This document shows, piece by piece, positions 9,396 through 18,188 of a DNA stretch of 64,000 nucleotides; position 1 is the first letter of the stretch; the number at the start of each line of letters is the position of its first letter. The notes beneath the pieces were generated by a model, which was given only the letters and a program-made list of their open reading frames with translations, made no database searches and was not told the origin of the DNA. The stretch is from contig CP191518.1 in assembly GCA_050516505.1 (NCBI GenBank), positions 1,922,001 through 1,986,000 on the forward strand. The letters run 5' to 3'. A program made the translations under genes and the position numbers. This DNA comes from Scandinavium ludwigii_A (lineage in GTDB: Bacteria; Pseudomonadota; Gammaproteobacteria; Enterobacterales; Enterobacteriaceae).

Positions 9396-9510
9396 GATGT
9401 AAATCACCTTAATCTTTGGTAATCAACCTGTTACGTTGAACAGATTGCATAAAAGTAAACAACTTCGCCTATTATACACGGCGCGGGGCAAAATTGCCGC
9501 CCGCCGGGCG

Positions 9511-10095
9511 TTATTGTGCTTTAAAAGCGTGTAAGCGGTTGGTCGCTTTGGTCAGCCCGTCTTTCAGCCACACCTCGGTACAACGTGCCGCTTCGTCAAC
9601 CGCTTCGTCTATCAGCTTCTGTTCCGACATCGGTGGTTTACCCAGAACAAAACCAACAACTTTGTTTTTATCGCCCGGATGACCGATTCCCACGCGTAAA
9701 CGGTGAAAATTAGGGTTATTACCGAGTTTGTTGATGATGTCCTTCAGTCCGTTATGACCGCCGTGTCCGCCGCCGAGTTTAAACTTCGCTACGCCAGGTG
9801 GCAGGTCCAGTTCGTCATGGGCGACCAGAATTTCGTCCGGGGCGATGCGGAAAAAGGTCGCCATCGCGGCAACGGATTTACCGCTAAGGTTCATGAAAGT
9901 GGTCGGCACCAGCAGGCGCACATCTTCCCCCGCTAAGTTGATGCGCGAGGTGTAACCAAAGAATTTGCTTTCTTCGCGCAGCGGAGCGCGGCAGCGGTCA
10001 GCCAGTAAATCCACATACCAGGCCCCGGCGTTATGTCGGGTGGCGGCATATTCAGCTCCTGGATTGGCAAGGCCGACAATCAGTTTAATCGTCAC
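9511..10095 (-). CDS. pth: Peptidyl-tRNA hydrolase
   Basis: A 194-residue enzyme that releases tRNA from prematurely dissociated peptidyl-tRNA. Catalytic landmarks are all present: His20 in TRHNAG, the FMNLSG motif, Asp93 in AHDELDLP, and GGHNGLKD. The real start is GTG at 10095 (VTIKLIVGLANPG aligns with the E. coli N-terminus), with AGGAA upstream; the open frame extends 21 codons further but without homology. It is upstream of ychF in the same direction, and divergent from ychH. Confidence 0.97.
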   Translation of the reverse strand: MTIKLIVGLANPGAEYAATRHNAGAWYVDLLADRCRAPLREESKFFGYTSRINLAGEDVRLLVPTTFMNLSGKSVAAMATFFRIAPDEILVAHDELDLPPGVAKFKLGGGHGGHNGLKDIINKLGNNPNFHRLRVGIGHPGDKNKVVGFVLGKPPMSEQKLIDEAVDEAARCTEVWLKDGLTKATNRLHAFKAQ

Positions 10096-10268
10096 GTTTT
10101 TATTCCTGAGTGCATCGATATCTGGCGCGTAGTGTACTGTAATCGCTGCGGGAGACAAAATTCTGCAAGCCAGACGGGATGAGGGGGATCGTTGCGGTAC
10201 TGAACCATTAGAAATTCATATAGTTCAGGCTGTTATTTGTAAAGTTATGTTGCCCAGATGTTCGTAAT

Positions 10269-10311
10269 TGTGATCGCATACGCACTAACCGGCAAAAGTG
10301 TTGTCTATACT
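10269..10311 (+). promoter_or_regulatory. ychH promoter with class II CRP site
   Basis: TGTGA-N6-ACGCA at 10269-10284 matches one CRP half-site fully and the other at three of five bases. A -10 hexamer TATACT lies at 10306-10311. If transcription starts near 10318 the CRP site is centred at -41.5, the class II position. E. coli ychH is known to be CRP-activated; the spacing here is seen, the function inferred. Confidence 0.55.
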
Positions 10312-10366
10312 TTACACACAAGGACCAGGGATATTCCCTGTCAACCCAAAGTTCCGGAGGTGACAT

Positions 10367-10642
10367 ATGAAACGCAGAAACGCTTCGCGACTCGGTAACG
10401 TGCTCATGGGTTTAGGGTTAACGATCATGGTCGTTGGGGTCGGTTACTCTATTTTAAACCAGCTTCCGCAACTTGACCTGCCACAGTATTTTGCGCACGG
10501 CGCAGTGCTCAGCATCTTCCTCGGCGCAGTTCTTTGGCTGGCGGGGGCTCGCGTCAGCGGCCACGAGCAGGTGAGCGACCGATATTGGTGGGTGCGCCAC
10601 TATGATAAACGCTGTCGTCGGGACAACCATCGCCACAGCTAA
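10367..10642 (+). CDS. ychH: Stress-induced inner-membrane protein YchH
   Basis: A 91-residue protein with two hydrophobic segments (about residues 10-30 and 40-62) and a basic C-terminus (HYDKRCRRDNHRHS). It aligns along its whole length with E. coli YchH. In E. coli it is a CRP-controlled, stress-induced membrane protein linked to biofilm and peroxide resistance; its molecular role is unknown. GGAGG lies just upstream of the ATG. It is divergent from pth and followed by its own terminator. Confidence 0.92.
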   Translation: MKRRNASRLGNVLMGLGLTIMVVGVGYSILNQLPQLDLPQYFAHGAVLSIFLGAVLWLAGARVSGHEQVSDRYWWVRHYDKRCRRDNHRHS

Positions 10643-10660
10643 TTGTCTTATTCAGCAAAG

Positions 10661-10683
10661 CGGCTCCCAAGGGAGCCGTTTTC
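10661..10683 (+). terminator. Terminator of ychH
   Basis: CGGCTCCC (10661-10668), loop AA, GGGAGCCG (10671-10678), followed by TTTTC. It lies just after the ychH stop and before the convergent acetyltransferase. Confidence 0.85.
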
Positions 10684-10693
10684 ATTTATGCGT

Positions 10694-11218
10694 TCAGGGC
10701 GCAGGGCGGGTAAACATCCGTACCGGGCTGCCGTGATAGACGACCTCATGCTGAAACTGAAATCCAAAGCGTTCCGCAAGATGTACCGAGCGATGATTAT
10801 CCTCATCAATGATGCAGCACAGTGGCCCGCCGAGTTCGCTGTCTGCCCATTGCAGCATCGCCTCTAACGCTTCTTTGGCATAACCCATTCCGTGCACCGC
10901 CGGGATAAGTGCCCAGCCCGCTTCCGGGCAGTCCAGCGCCGGGGTCAGATTACGCTTCGCTTCCTGCAAGCCAAACGAACCGATATAGCGTCCGCTTTGT
11001 TTTTCAAACGCCGCCCAGTAACCGTAGCCCAGCACCTGCCAGTGGCCGATATAGCGCAGCAAACGGCTCCAACTGACCTCCGCACTTTGCGGTTCCCCGC
11101 CAATAAATTTCACCACCTGCGGATCGGCCCAGAAGGCCGCCAGGTCGTCAAAATCATCAACGGTAAAAGGGCGTAATACCAGCCGTTCAGTCTCCAGACG
11201 CGGGGCGTGAGTGAGCAT
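10694..11218 (-). CDS. GNAT-family N-acetyltransferase
   Basis: A 174-residue GNAT protein of the RimJ/RimL-like type: N-terminal LETERLVLRPF, then a core with GWALIPAVHGMGYAKEA (acetyl-CoA pyrophosphate loop) and NHRSVHLAERFGF. The start is ATG 11218, preceded by AAGGAAG; a longer frame exists but is only the antisense/extension of dauA. It begins 8 bp after the dauA stop, so the two are probably co-transcribed. E. coli K-12 has no gene between ychH and dauA. The acceptor (protein N-terminus, amino sugar or antibiotic) cannot be told from sequence. Confidence 0.88.
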   Translation of the reverse strand: MLTHAPRLETERLVLRPFTVDDFDDLAAFWADPQVVKFIGGEPQSAEVSWSRLLRYIGHWQVLGYGYWAAFEKQSGRYIGSFGLQEAKRNLTPALDCPEAGWALIPAVHGMGYAKEALEAMLQWADSELGGPLCCIIDEDNHRSVHLAERFGFQFQHEVVYHGSPVRMFTRPAP

Positions 11219-11226
11219 AGTCTTCC

Positions 11227-12930
11227 TTATTGGTGAGGCGTTTGAATATCGCGTTGATCCGCCAGCGCGGCATCGCGGTCCGGATAAAACGCCAGTCGGC
11301 CAGGGATCGGCTGCACGCCCGCGCGGGCCAACGTGCGCAGCGGCTGAAACTCCAGATTCGACACCCGCAGCTCGCAGCCTTCCGGCAGGCGACTGACAAA
11401 GCGTTGAAACGCTTCCAGGCCCCCGGCGTCCAGCACCGGTACGGCGTCCCATTTCAGTACCACAATGCGTTTCCCTTCGATGCGGGACTGCAAATCGAGG
11501 AACACGTTTTCGGCGGCAGCGAAAAACAGAGGACCGATCACCCGAATCACCAGTACGTCATCGGGTACGGAAACATTCACTGGCGCGAGATGCGTCATTC
11601 TGGCAATTCGACGCATGAATAATAAAGACGCCAGCACGATGCCGACGCTGATGGCGACCACCATATCAAACAGCACCGTGAGCGACATACAAATCAGCAT
11701 CACCACGATGTCATCAATAGGCGCCCGACGCAGCAGGTGAACGACCTTGTGCGCTTCGCTCATGTTCCACGCTACCATCAGCAGCAGGGCGGCCATTGCG
11801 GAAAGCGGCAACCAAGAGAGCAGCGGCGCCAGCACCAGCAGCGCCATGATCACCAGTATTGCGTGGATCACTGCCGCCACCGGCGAGGTGGCTCCGGCGC
11901 GAACGTTGGCGGCAGAACGGGCAATGGCGGCGGTGGCGGTGATGCCGCCGAAGAAGGGCGCAATCATGTTGCCGAGGCCCTGACCGATCAGCTCGTTGTT
12001 AGCCTTGTGACGGGTGCCGGTCATACCGTCGAGCACCACTGCGCAGAGGAGCGATTCAATCGCCCCCAGCATTGCCATCGAAAACGCAGCGGGCAGCAGC
12101 GCCTGCAGGGAATCCCAGCTCAGGGTAAAGTCGGAATCGGGCATTTTCCACGGCAGCACCAGCTGCGGCAAAAGCTGCGGGATCCCGTTGCCTTGCGTAC
12201 CGTCGCCCAGAACATAATGGAACTGCGAGCCGATGGTTGCTACGTGTCCACCCAGCATATTCACGATACCCATTACCGCACAGCCCGCCAGCAACGCCGG
12301 TAAATGTCCCGGCAAACGAATGCCCAGACGCGGCCAGAAAATCAGGATGGCCAGCGTCACGACGCCAATGGCGGCATCGCCCGGGTTTAGCGTCGGCAGG
12401 GCCATCACCAGCGCGCCTACTTTCTGCCAGTAATGTTCCGGCATGTGCGTTAACGACAGGCCGAAGAAATCTTTTATCTGCATGGTGGCGATGGTGATGC
12501 CAATCCCGGAGGTAAAGCCGAGTGTCACCGAGATCGGAATATATTCAATCAGCCGACCAAACCGTGCGAGGCCGAACAGCACCAGGAAGACGCCGGAAAG
12601 CAGGGTCGCTACCAACAAACCGGCGAGGCCAAACTGTTGGGAAACCGGGTAGAGGATAACCACGAATGCGGCGGTTGGGCCGGAAACGCTGAAGCGCGAA
12701 CCGCCAGTCAGGGCGATGATTACCCCGGCGACGGCCGAGGTATATAGGCCGTACTGCGGCGCAACGCCACTGCCAATCGCCAGCGCCATCGCCAGCGGAA
12801 TGGCAATAATGCCGACGGTTATCCCGGCGATCAGATCGCGGGTAAAGCGGTTAACGGTGTATTTTTCTTTCCAGCAGGCGTCGATAAGGGCGCGAAACGG
12901 TAAGATATCTGCGAGTGTGGCTTTGTTCAC
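11227..12930 (-). CDS. dauA: C4-dicarboxylate transporter DauA (SLC26/SulP)
   Basis: A 567-residue SLC26A/SulP transporter: 14-helix-type membrane domain with the signature GGSRFSVSGPTAAFVVIL, and a C-terminal cytoplasmic STAS domain (about 440-555, with DAVPVLDAGGLEAFQRF). DauA takes up succinate and other C4-dicarboxylates aerobically at acidic pH in E. coli. I place the start at GTG 12930 because VNK..LPFRALID aligns residue for residue with the E. coli N-terminus; ATG codons at 12957 and 12954 and a TTG at 12975 are upstream alternatives without a clear ribosome site. Followed closely by a GNAT gene. Confidence 0.93.
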   Translation of the reverse strand: MNKATLADILPFRALIDACWKEKYTVNRFTRDLIAGITVGIIAIPLAMALAIGSGVAPQYGLYTSAVAGVIIALTGGSRFSVSGPTAAFVVILYPVSQQFGLAGLLVATLLSGVFLVLFGLARFGRLIEYIPISVTLGFTSGIGITIATMQIKDFFGLSLTHMPEHYWQKVGALVMALPTLNPGDAAIGVVTLAILIFWPRLGIRLPGHLPALLAGCAVMGIVNMLGGHVATIGSQFHYVLGDGTQGNGIPQLLPQLVLPWKMPDSDFTLSWDSLQALLPAAFSMAMLGAIESLLCAVVLDGMTGTRHKANNELIGQGLGNMIAPFFGGITATAAIARSAANVRAGATSPVAAVIHAILVIMALLVLAPLLSWLPLSAMAALLLMVAWNMSEAHKVVHLLRRAPIDDIVVMLICMSLTVLFDMVVAISVGIVLASLLFMRRIARMTHLAPVNVSVPDDVLVIRVIGPLFFAAAENVFLDLQSRIEGKRIVVLKWDAVPVLDAGGLEAFQRFVSRLPEGCELRVSNLEFQPLRTLARAGVQPIPGRLAFYPDRDAALADQRDIQTPHQ

Positions 12931-13014
12931 AGTGGTCTTTATCCAGGAGCGCATCATTTGCTGTATGAATAGCAAACGAAGGAGGCATTAGTCATACAAA
13001 TGGTTAATTAAAAC

Positions 13015-13040
13015 AAAAAAACCCGCCGGAGCGGGTTTTT
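13015..13040 (-). terminator. Terminator of prs
   Basis: ACCCGC / GCGGGT stem with a four-base loop, flanked by an A-run on the left and TTTTT on the right, so it could work in both directions. On the minus strand it terminates prs, ahead of dauA. Confidence 0.9.
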
Positions 13041-13053
13041 GTACCGGGCTCGA

Positions 13054-14001
13054 TTAATGCTCGAACATGGCAGAGATAGATTCTTCGTTGCTGATACGAC
13101 GAATCGCTTCGGCCAGCATTCCTGACAGGGTCAGGGTACGAACGTTTGGCAGCGCTTTGATTTCATCCGACAGCGGGATGGTATCGCAGACAATAACTTC
13201 GTCAATGACGGAGCCGCGCAGGTTACTTGCCGCATTGCCAGAGAAGATCGGGTGAGTTGCGTAAGCAAATACACGTTTCGCACCACGCTCTTTCAGCGCT
13301 TCGGCGGCTTTGCACAGAGTGCCACCGGTGTCGATCATGTCATCAACGAGAACGCAGTCACGGCCAGCAACATCACCGATGATGTGCATCACCTGTGAAA
13401 CGTTAGCGCGTGGACGACGTTTGTCGATGATAGCCATGTCGGTGTCGTTCAGCAGCTTAGCGATAGCACGTGCACGTACTACGCCGCCGATGTCCGGAGA
13501 AACCACGATTGGATTTTCCAGTTTCAGCTGCAGCATGTCTTCTAACAGGATTGGACTACCGAATACGTTGTCTACCGGCACATCGAAGAAGCCCTGAATC
13601 TGTTCAGCATGCAGGTCTACGGTCAGAACGCGGTCAACGCCGACGCTGGACAGGAAGTCCGCGACAACTTTGGCAGTGATTGGCACACGAGCGGAACGTA
13701 CGCGACGATCCTGACGGGCATAACCAAAGTAAGGGATAACGGCGGTGATACGGCCTGCGGAAGCACGGCGCAGGGCATCGACCATGACAACCAATTCCAT
13801 CAGGTTGTCATTGGTTGGGGCACAAGTGGACTGGATGATGAAAATATCACCACCGCGTACGTTTTCGTTAATTTGTACGCTGACTTCACCGTCGCTAAAA
13901 CGACCTACGGCGGCGTCACCAAGAGAAGTGTACAGGCGGTTGGCAATACGTTGTGCTAGTTCCGGGGTAGCGTTACCAGCAAAAAGCTTCATATCAGGCA
14001 C
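13054..14001 (-). CDS. prs: Ribose-phosphate pyrophosphokinase
   Basis: A 315-residue PRPP synthetase, nearly identical to E. coli Prs. It makes PRPP from ribose 5-phosphate and ATP for nucleotide, His, Trp and NAD synthesis. Seen: the ATP-binding FSDGEVSVQINENVRG segment, the YFGYARQDRRVRSA flexible loop, and the PRPP-binding VLVDDMIDTGGT loop. The start is GTG at 14001 (VPDMKLFAGN), preceded by GAGG, as in E. coli; the frame runs on upstream without homology. It lies downstream of ispE in the lolB-ispE-prs unit, with a 134-bp leader. Confidence 0.97.
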   Translation of the reverse strand: MPDMKLFAGNATPELAQRIANRLYTSLGDAAVGRFSDGEVSVQINENVRGGDIFIIQSTCAPTNDNLMELVVMVDALRRASAGRITAVIPYFGYARQDRRVRSARVPITAKVVADFLSSVGVDRVLTVDLHAEQIQGFFDVPVDNVFGSPILLEDMLQLKLENPIVVSPDIGGVVRARAIAKLLNDTDMAIIDKRRPRANVSQVMHIIGDVAGRDCVLVDDMIDTGGTLCKAAEALKERGAKRVFAYATHPIFSGNAASNLRGSVIDEVIVCDTIPLSDEIKALPNVRTLTLSGMLAEAIRRISNEESISAMFEH

Positions 14002-14135
14002 GAGAAGAACCTCAGGCATGCGTCCAGTGGTGGATGAATGGGCCAAAAACTGTGCGGGCCAGGCGCATTTCATCCAGGCGGTGTATTAATGAGCACGATG
14101 CAACGTCTGGAACGGGGTGACGTTGTCACCGAAAC

Positions 14136-14996
14136 TCAGTTTGCCCCTTCGAAAGTCAGCATTAACGGCGAGATGTTCACACCGCGGGCAATAAAGCCCT
14201 GCAACCATTCCGGGGCTTGCTCAAGCACCTGGCGGGCGGCGGATTCGGTGTCAAATTCAGCAAACACACAGGCCCCTGTGCCAGTCAGGCGCGACGGGGC
14301 GTATTCTAACAGCCAGGAAAGCGCTGCATCAACCTTACGAAAACGTTTTCTTGCGATAACCTCGCAATCGTTGCTGAATTCACATTTTAATAACGTTTCA
14401 ATTGACCTGTGTGGCGAATTTCTGGGCAATTCGGGGTCGCTGAAAATAACCGGCGTGGGAATACTCACGCCAGGGTGTGCGACCAGGTACCATTTTTCCG
14501 GCACCGTGACCGGCGTCAGCACTTCGCCAACCCCTTCGGCGAAGGCCGCATGACCGCGGACAAATACCGGCACGTCCGCGCCGAGGGTCAGGCCCATCGT
14601 CGCCAGTTCATCCACCGACAATCCGCAGCACCATAAATGGTTCAGCGCCACTAACACGGTCGCGGCATTCGAGGAACCGCCGCCGAGACCGCCGCCCATT
14701 GGCAAACGCTTGTCGATACTGATGTCTGCGCCGGCACCTTCCGGCAGGCGACCGCTTTCCGCAGCCGCACGCATCAGCATCCGCGCCGCGCGAACAATCA
14801 GATTCTCTTCATTTGGCACGCCGTCGACGGGGGTCAGCAACCGCAGCTCGCCGTCGTGACGCTCGTCGATGGTTATCGTGTCGCCGTAATCAAGAAATTG
14901 AAACAGCGTCTGCAACGTGTGATAGCCATCGGCGCGCTGGCCGGTAATATAAAGAAAAAGATTCAGTTTCGCCGGTGAAGGCCAACGGGTACTCAT
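14136..14996 (-). CDS. ispE: 4-diphosphocytidyl-2-C-methyl-D-erythritol kinase
   Basis: A 286-residue GHMP kinase of the MEP isoprenoid pathway that phosphorylates CDP-methylerythritol. Seen: N-terminal WPSPAKLNLFLYITG substrate motif, the glycine-rich ATP motif LPMGGGLGGGSSNAA, and the SRLTGTGACVFAEF motif near the C-terminus. The last residues (SPLMLTFEGAN) differ from E. coli. The start overlaps the lolB stop by 4 bp, indicating translational coupling. Confidence 0.97.
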   Translation of the reverse strand: MSTRWPSPAKLNLFLYITGQRADGYHTLQTLFQFLDYGDTITIDERHDGELRLLTPVDGVPNEENLIVRAARMLMRAAAESGRLPEGAGADISIDKRLPMGGGLGGGSSNAATVLVALNHLWCCGLSVDELATMGLTLGADVPVFVRGHAAFAEGVGEVLTPVTVPEKWYLVAHPGVSIPTPVIFSDPELPRNSPHRSIETLLKCEFSNDCEVIARKRFRKVDAALSWLLEYAPSRLTGTGACVFAEFDTESAARQVLEQAPEWLQGFIARGVNISPLMLTFEGAN

Positions 14997-15610
14997 TTAA
15001 CGATCCAGCTGTCCATTTTCAGTTTGATGCGCTCGCTGCCTTCGGTCAGCTCCATGTTGGTCGGCAGTGATGGCTGGGTTTTGCTGTCGTAGCCGCTGTA
15101 CACCACTTTCCAGTCTTTACCGTTTTCAGTGTAGTTGACTTCACTCAGGCGATACTGGTCATCGAGTTTGTAGTCGGTCGCGTCGCCCGGCAGGCCGAGG
15201 ATCCACTGGCGCAGGCTGTTCAGCGGAATCGGCATTCCAGTCAGCTTGCCGATCATCTCTTCGGCATCGGTGGAGGTGTAAGATTGACCTTTATTATCAA
15301 TCAGCGTCACGCTGCCTGGGCTTGCGGTGAGCGACAGTTCAGTGCTACCGAGCGGGTTAGTCAGCAGCAGGCGATAGTTATCTTTACCGGTCTGCTGCCA
15401 GAAGAAGCGGGCATACACCTTTTGATCATCAGACAGGAACGCGAACGCGCCGCGCGTCTGATACTGGCTTAACTGGCGGACTTGCTGCTGATGTTGTTGC
15501 CACTGCGGCGAATCCGGGCTTTTGCCTGGTCCCTTCGGCGCGTTGATGGAGCAGGCGGTTAATACCAACGCCGCCAGGGGCATCAGGCGTAATACACGGG
15601 TCAGGTTCAT
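14993..15610 (-). CDS. lolB: Outer-membrane lipoprotein receptor LolB
   Basis: A 205-residue lipoprotein with a signal peptide ending in a lipobox LTAC (Cys20). LolB receives lipoproteins from periplasmic LolA and inserts them into the inner leaflet of the outer membrane. The mature region keeps family features (YQTRGAFAFLSDDQKVYARFFW, LTNPLGSTEL). Its stop overlaps the ispE start by 4 bp. It is divergent from hemA, the arrangement found in E. coli. Confidence 0.96.
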   Translation of the reverse strand: MNLTRVLRLMPLAALVLTACSINAPKGPGKSPDSPQWQQHQQQVRQLSQYQTRGAFAFLSDDQKVYARFFWQQTGKDNYRLLLTNPLGSTELSLTASPGSVTLIDNKGQSYTSTDAEEMIGKLTGMPIPLNSLRQWILGLPGDATDYKLDDQYRLSEVNYTENGKDWKVVYSGYDSKTQPSLPTNMELTEGSERIKLKMDSWIVK

Positions 15611-15803
15611 AAAAATCCTTGATATACGTTGCAGTTATAGCCCCAATGCTAGCGCCGTAGGCCAATACCGTCTACGTTCAAGTTGTCTCAAATCACAAAA
15701 TTACCGATTACTCCGAAAGGGGGGTCTCCCTTTTATTGACCTTACGCATCCTGTATGATGCGCTCAGACTAACCTTATCAACGCTGGTACTACTCCTGCA
15801 TTC

Positions 15804-17060
15804 ATGACGCTCCTGGCACTTGGCATCAACCATAAAACCGCTCCGGTCGCGCTGCGAGAACGTGTTACGTTTTCGCCGGATACGCTCGACAAGGCGCTGG
15901 AAAGTCTTCTGTCCCAGCCAATGGTGCAGGGCGGCGTGGTGCTGTCGACGTGTAACCGCACCGAGCTGTATCTCAGCGTTGAAGAAGAAGGTAATTTGCA
16001 GGAATCGCTGATTCGCTGGCTGTGTGATTATCACCAGCTTAATGAAGAAGACCTGCGCAACAGCCTTTACTGGCATCAGGATAACGACGCGGTCAGCCAT
16101 CTGATGCGCGTTGCCAGCGGGCTGGACTCGCTGATCCTCGGTGAACCGCAAATTCTCGGACAGGTAAAAAAAGCGTTTGCTGATTCCAGTCGCGGTCATT
16201 TGCACGCCAGTGAACTGGAACGCATGTTCCAGAAATCTTTCTCCGTGGCCAAACGGGTGCGCACCGAAACCGACATAGGCGCCAGCGCCGTTTCCGTCGC
16301 CTTCGCGGCCTGTACGCTGGCCCGTCAAATTTTTGAATCTCTGTCGTCCGTCACCGTGCTGTTGGTCGGCGCCGGGGAGACTATCGAACTGGTTGCCCGT
16401 CATTTGCGTGAACATCGCGTCAAAAAGATGCTGATCGCCAACCGCACGCGCGAACGTGCGCAGGTGCTGGCCGATGAGGTCGGGGCGGAAGTGATCGCGC
16501 TGAGCGACGTCGACGAACGCCTGAAAGAAGCCGACATCATCATCAGTTCCACCGCCAGCCCCCTGCCGATCATCGGTAAAGGCATGGTGGAGCGTGCGTT
16601 GAAAGCGCGCCGCAATCAGCCGATGCTGCTGGTGGATATCGCCGTTCCGCGCGACGTCGAGCCGGACGTCAGCAAACTCGCCAACGCGTATCTTTACAGC
16701 GTCGACGACCTGCAAAACATCATTCAGCACAACATGGCGCAGCGCCAGGCCGCCGCACAGCAGGCTGAAACGATAGTCGAGCAGGAAACCAGTGAATTTA
16801 TGGCCTGGCTGCGTGCGCAAAGCGTCAGCGAGACCATTCGTGATTACCGCTCGCAGGCCGATCAGGTGCGTGATGAACTCACCACCCGCGCATTGGCCGC
16901 GTTGCAGCAGGGTGGCGATGCCGAAGCCATCATGCAGGATCTGGCGCGTAAGTTAACCAATCGCCTGATCCACACTCCAACCAAATCACTTCAGCAGGCT
17001 GCCCGTGACGGGGATGACGAACGCCTGAATATTCTGCGCGACAGCCTCGGGCTGGAATAG
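15804..17060 (+). CDS. hemA: Glutamyl-tRNA reductase
   Basis: A 418-residue enzyme, same length as E. coli, catalysing the first committed step of haem synthesis: NADPH-dependent reduction of Glu-tRNA to glutamate-1-semialdehyde. Seen: catalytic Cys50 in LSTCNRTELY, NADPH-binding LLVGAGETIELVARHL, and the C-terminal dimerisation helices. The N-terminal MTLLALGINHK is the region that in enterobacteria confers haem-dependent proteolysis. Followed by prfA after 45 bp, the usual hemA-prfA-prmC operon. Confidence 0.97.
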   Translation: MTLLALGINHKTAPVALRERVTFSPDTLDKALESLLSQPMVQGGVVLSTCNRTELYLSVEEEGNLQESLIRWLCDYHQLNEEDLRNSLYWHQDNDAVSHLMRVASGLDSLILGEPQILGQVKKAFADSSRGHLHASELERMFQKSFSVAKRVRTETDIGASAVSVAFAACTLARQIFESLSSVTVLLVGAGETIELVARHLREHRVKKMLIANRTRERAQVLADEVGAEVIALSDVDERLKEADIIISSTASPLPIIGKGMVERALKARRNQPMLLVDIAVPRDVEPDVSKLANAYLYSVDDLQNIIQHNMAQRQAAAQQAETIVEQETSEFMAWLRAQSVSETIRDYRSQADQVRDELTTRALAALQQGGDAEAIMQDLARKLTNRLIHTPTKSLQQAARDGDDERLNILRDSLGLE

Positions 17061-17105
17061 CGCTGCTCTCTCAAATTTTAATTACAGGGTGAATTTTACA
17101 CGCCT

Positions 17106-18188
17106 ATGAAGCCGTCTATTGTTGCCAAACTGCAAGCGCTGCATGAGCGCCATGAAGAAGTCCAGGCGCTGCTGGGTGATGCCGGAACCATCGCCGATCA
17201 AGACCGTTTCCGCGCGTTGTCGCGGGAATATGCGCAGCTCAGCGATGTCGCGAAATGTTTTACCGACTGGCAGCAGGTCCAGGAAGACATTGAAACCGCA
17301 CAGATGATGCTCGACGACCCGGAAATGCGCGAAATGGCGCAGGAAGAGTTGCAGGAAGCAAAAGCCAAAAGCGAACAACTGGAGCAGGAACTTCAGGTTC
17401 TCCTGCTGCCGAAAGATCCGGACGACGAGCGCAGCGCGTTTGTCGAAGTCCGCGCCGGTACCGGCGGGGATGAAGCGGCGCTGTTTGCGGGCGATCTGTT
17501 CCGCATGTACAGCCGTTATGCCGAAGCGCGTCGCTGGCGCGTGGAAATCATGAGCGCCAACGAAGGCGAACATGGTGGCTTCAAAGAAGTGATCGCCAAA
17601 GTCAGCGGCGACGGCGTTTACGGTCGTCTGAAGTTTGAATCCGGCGGCCATCGCGTCCAGCGCGTTCCGGCCACGGAATCTCAGGGACGTATTCACACCT
17701 CCGCTTGTACCGTCGCGGTGATGCCAGAATTGCCGGAAGCGGAAATGCCCGACATCAGCCCGGCCGATCTGCGTATTGATACCTTCCGCTCCTCGGGCGC
17801 GGGGGGTCAGCACGTTAACACCACCGATTCCGCGATCCGTATTACCCACTTGCCAACCGGCATTGTGGTGGAGTGTCAGGACGAACGTTCACAGCATAAA
17901 AACAAAGCCAAAGCGTTATCCGTGCTGGGCGCGCGTATTCGTGCCGCTGAAATCGCAAAACGCCAGCAGGCAGAAGCGTCCACCCGCCGTAACCTGTTGG
18001 GCAGCGGCGACCGCAGCGACCGTAACCGCACCTATAACTTCCCGCAGGGCCGCGTGACCGACCACCGTATCAACCTGACACTGTACCGTCTGGATGAAAC
18101 CATGGAAGGCAAACTGGATATGCTCATTGAACCGATCGTGCAGGAATACCAGGCCGATCAGCTGGCGGCGTTGTCCGATCAGGAATGA
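17106..18188 (+). CDS. prfA: Peptide chain release factor 1
   Basis: A 360-residue class I release factor that reads UAA and UAG. The catalytic GGQ lies in SSGAGGQHVNTTDSA near residues 233-235, and the stop-codon-recognising region is in domain 2 (PAT motif in RVPATESQGRIHTS). N-terminal helical domain 1 is complete. Its stop overlaps the start of prmC, whose product methylates the GGQ glutamine, so enzyme and substrate are coupled in translation. Confidence 0.97.
   Translation: MKPSIVAKLQALHERHEEVQALLGDAGTIADQDRFRALSREYAQLSDVAKCFTDWQQVQEDIETAQMMLDDPEMREMAQEELQEAKAKSEQLEQELQVLLLPKDPDDERSAFVEVRAGTGGDEAALFAGDLFRMYSRYAEARRWRVEIMSANEGEHGGFKEVIAKVSGDGVYGRLKFESGGHRVQRVPATESQGRIHTSACTVAVMPELPEAEMPDISPADLRIDTFRSSGAGGQHVNTTDSAIRITHLPTGIVVECQDERSQHKNKAKALSVLGARIRAAEIAKRQQAEASTRRNLLGSGDRSDRNRTYNFPQGRVTDHRINLTLYRLDETMEGKLDMLIEPIVQEYQADQLAALSDQE

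Noticed and set aside
8394..9422. Long open frames antisense to ychF
   Set aside because: They mirror the highly conserved ychF coding sequence and have no ribosome site or recognisable domain.
12931..12975. Longer dauA start at TTG 12975 or ATG 12957/12954
   Set aside because: No ribosome site and no homology; GTG 12930 aligns exactly with the E. coli N-terminus.
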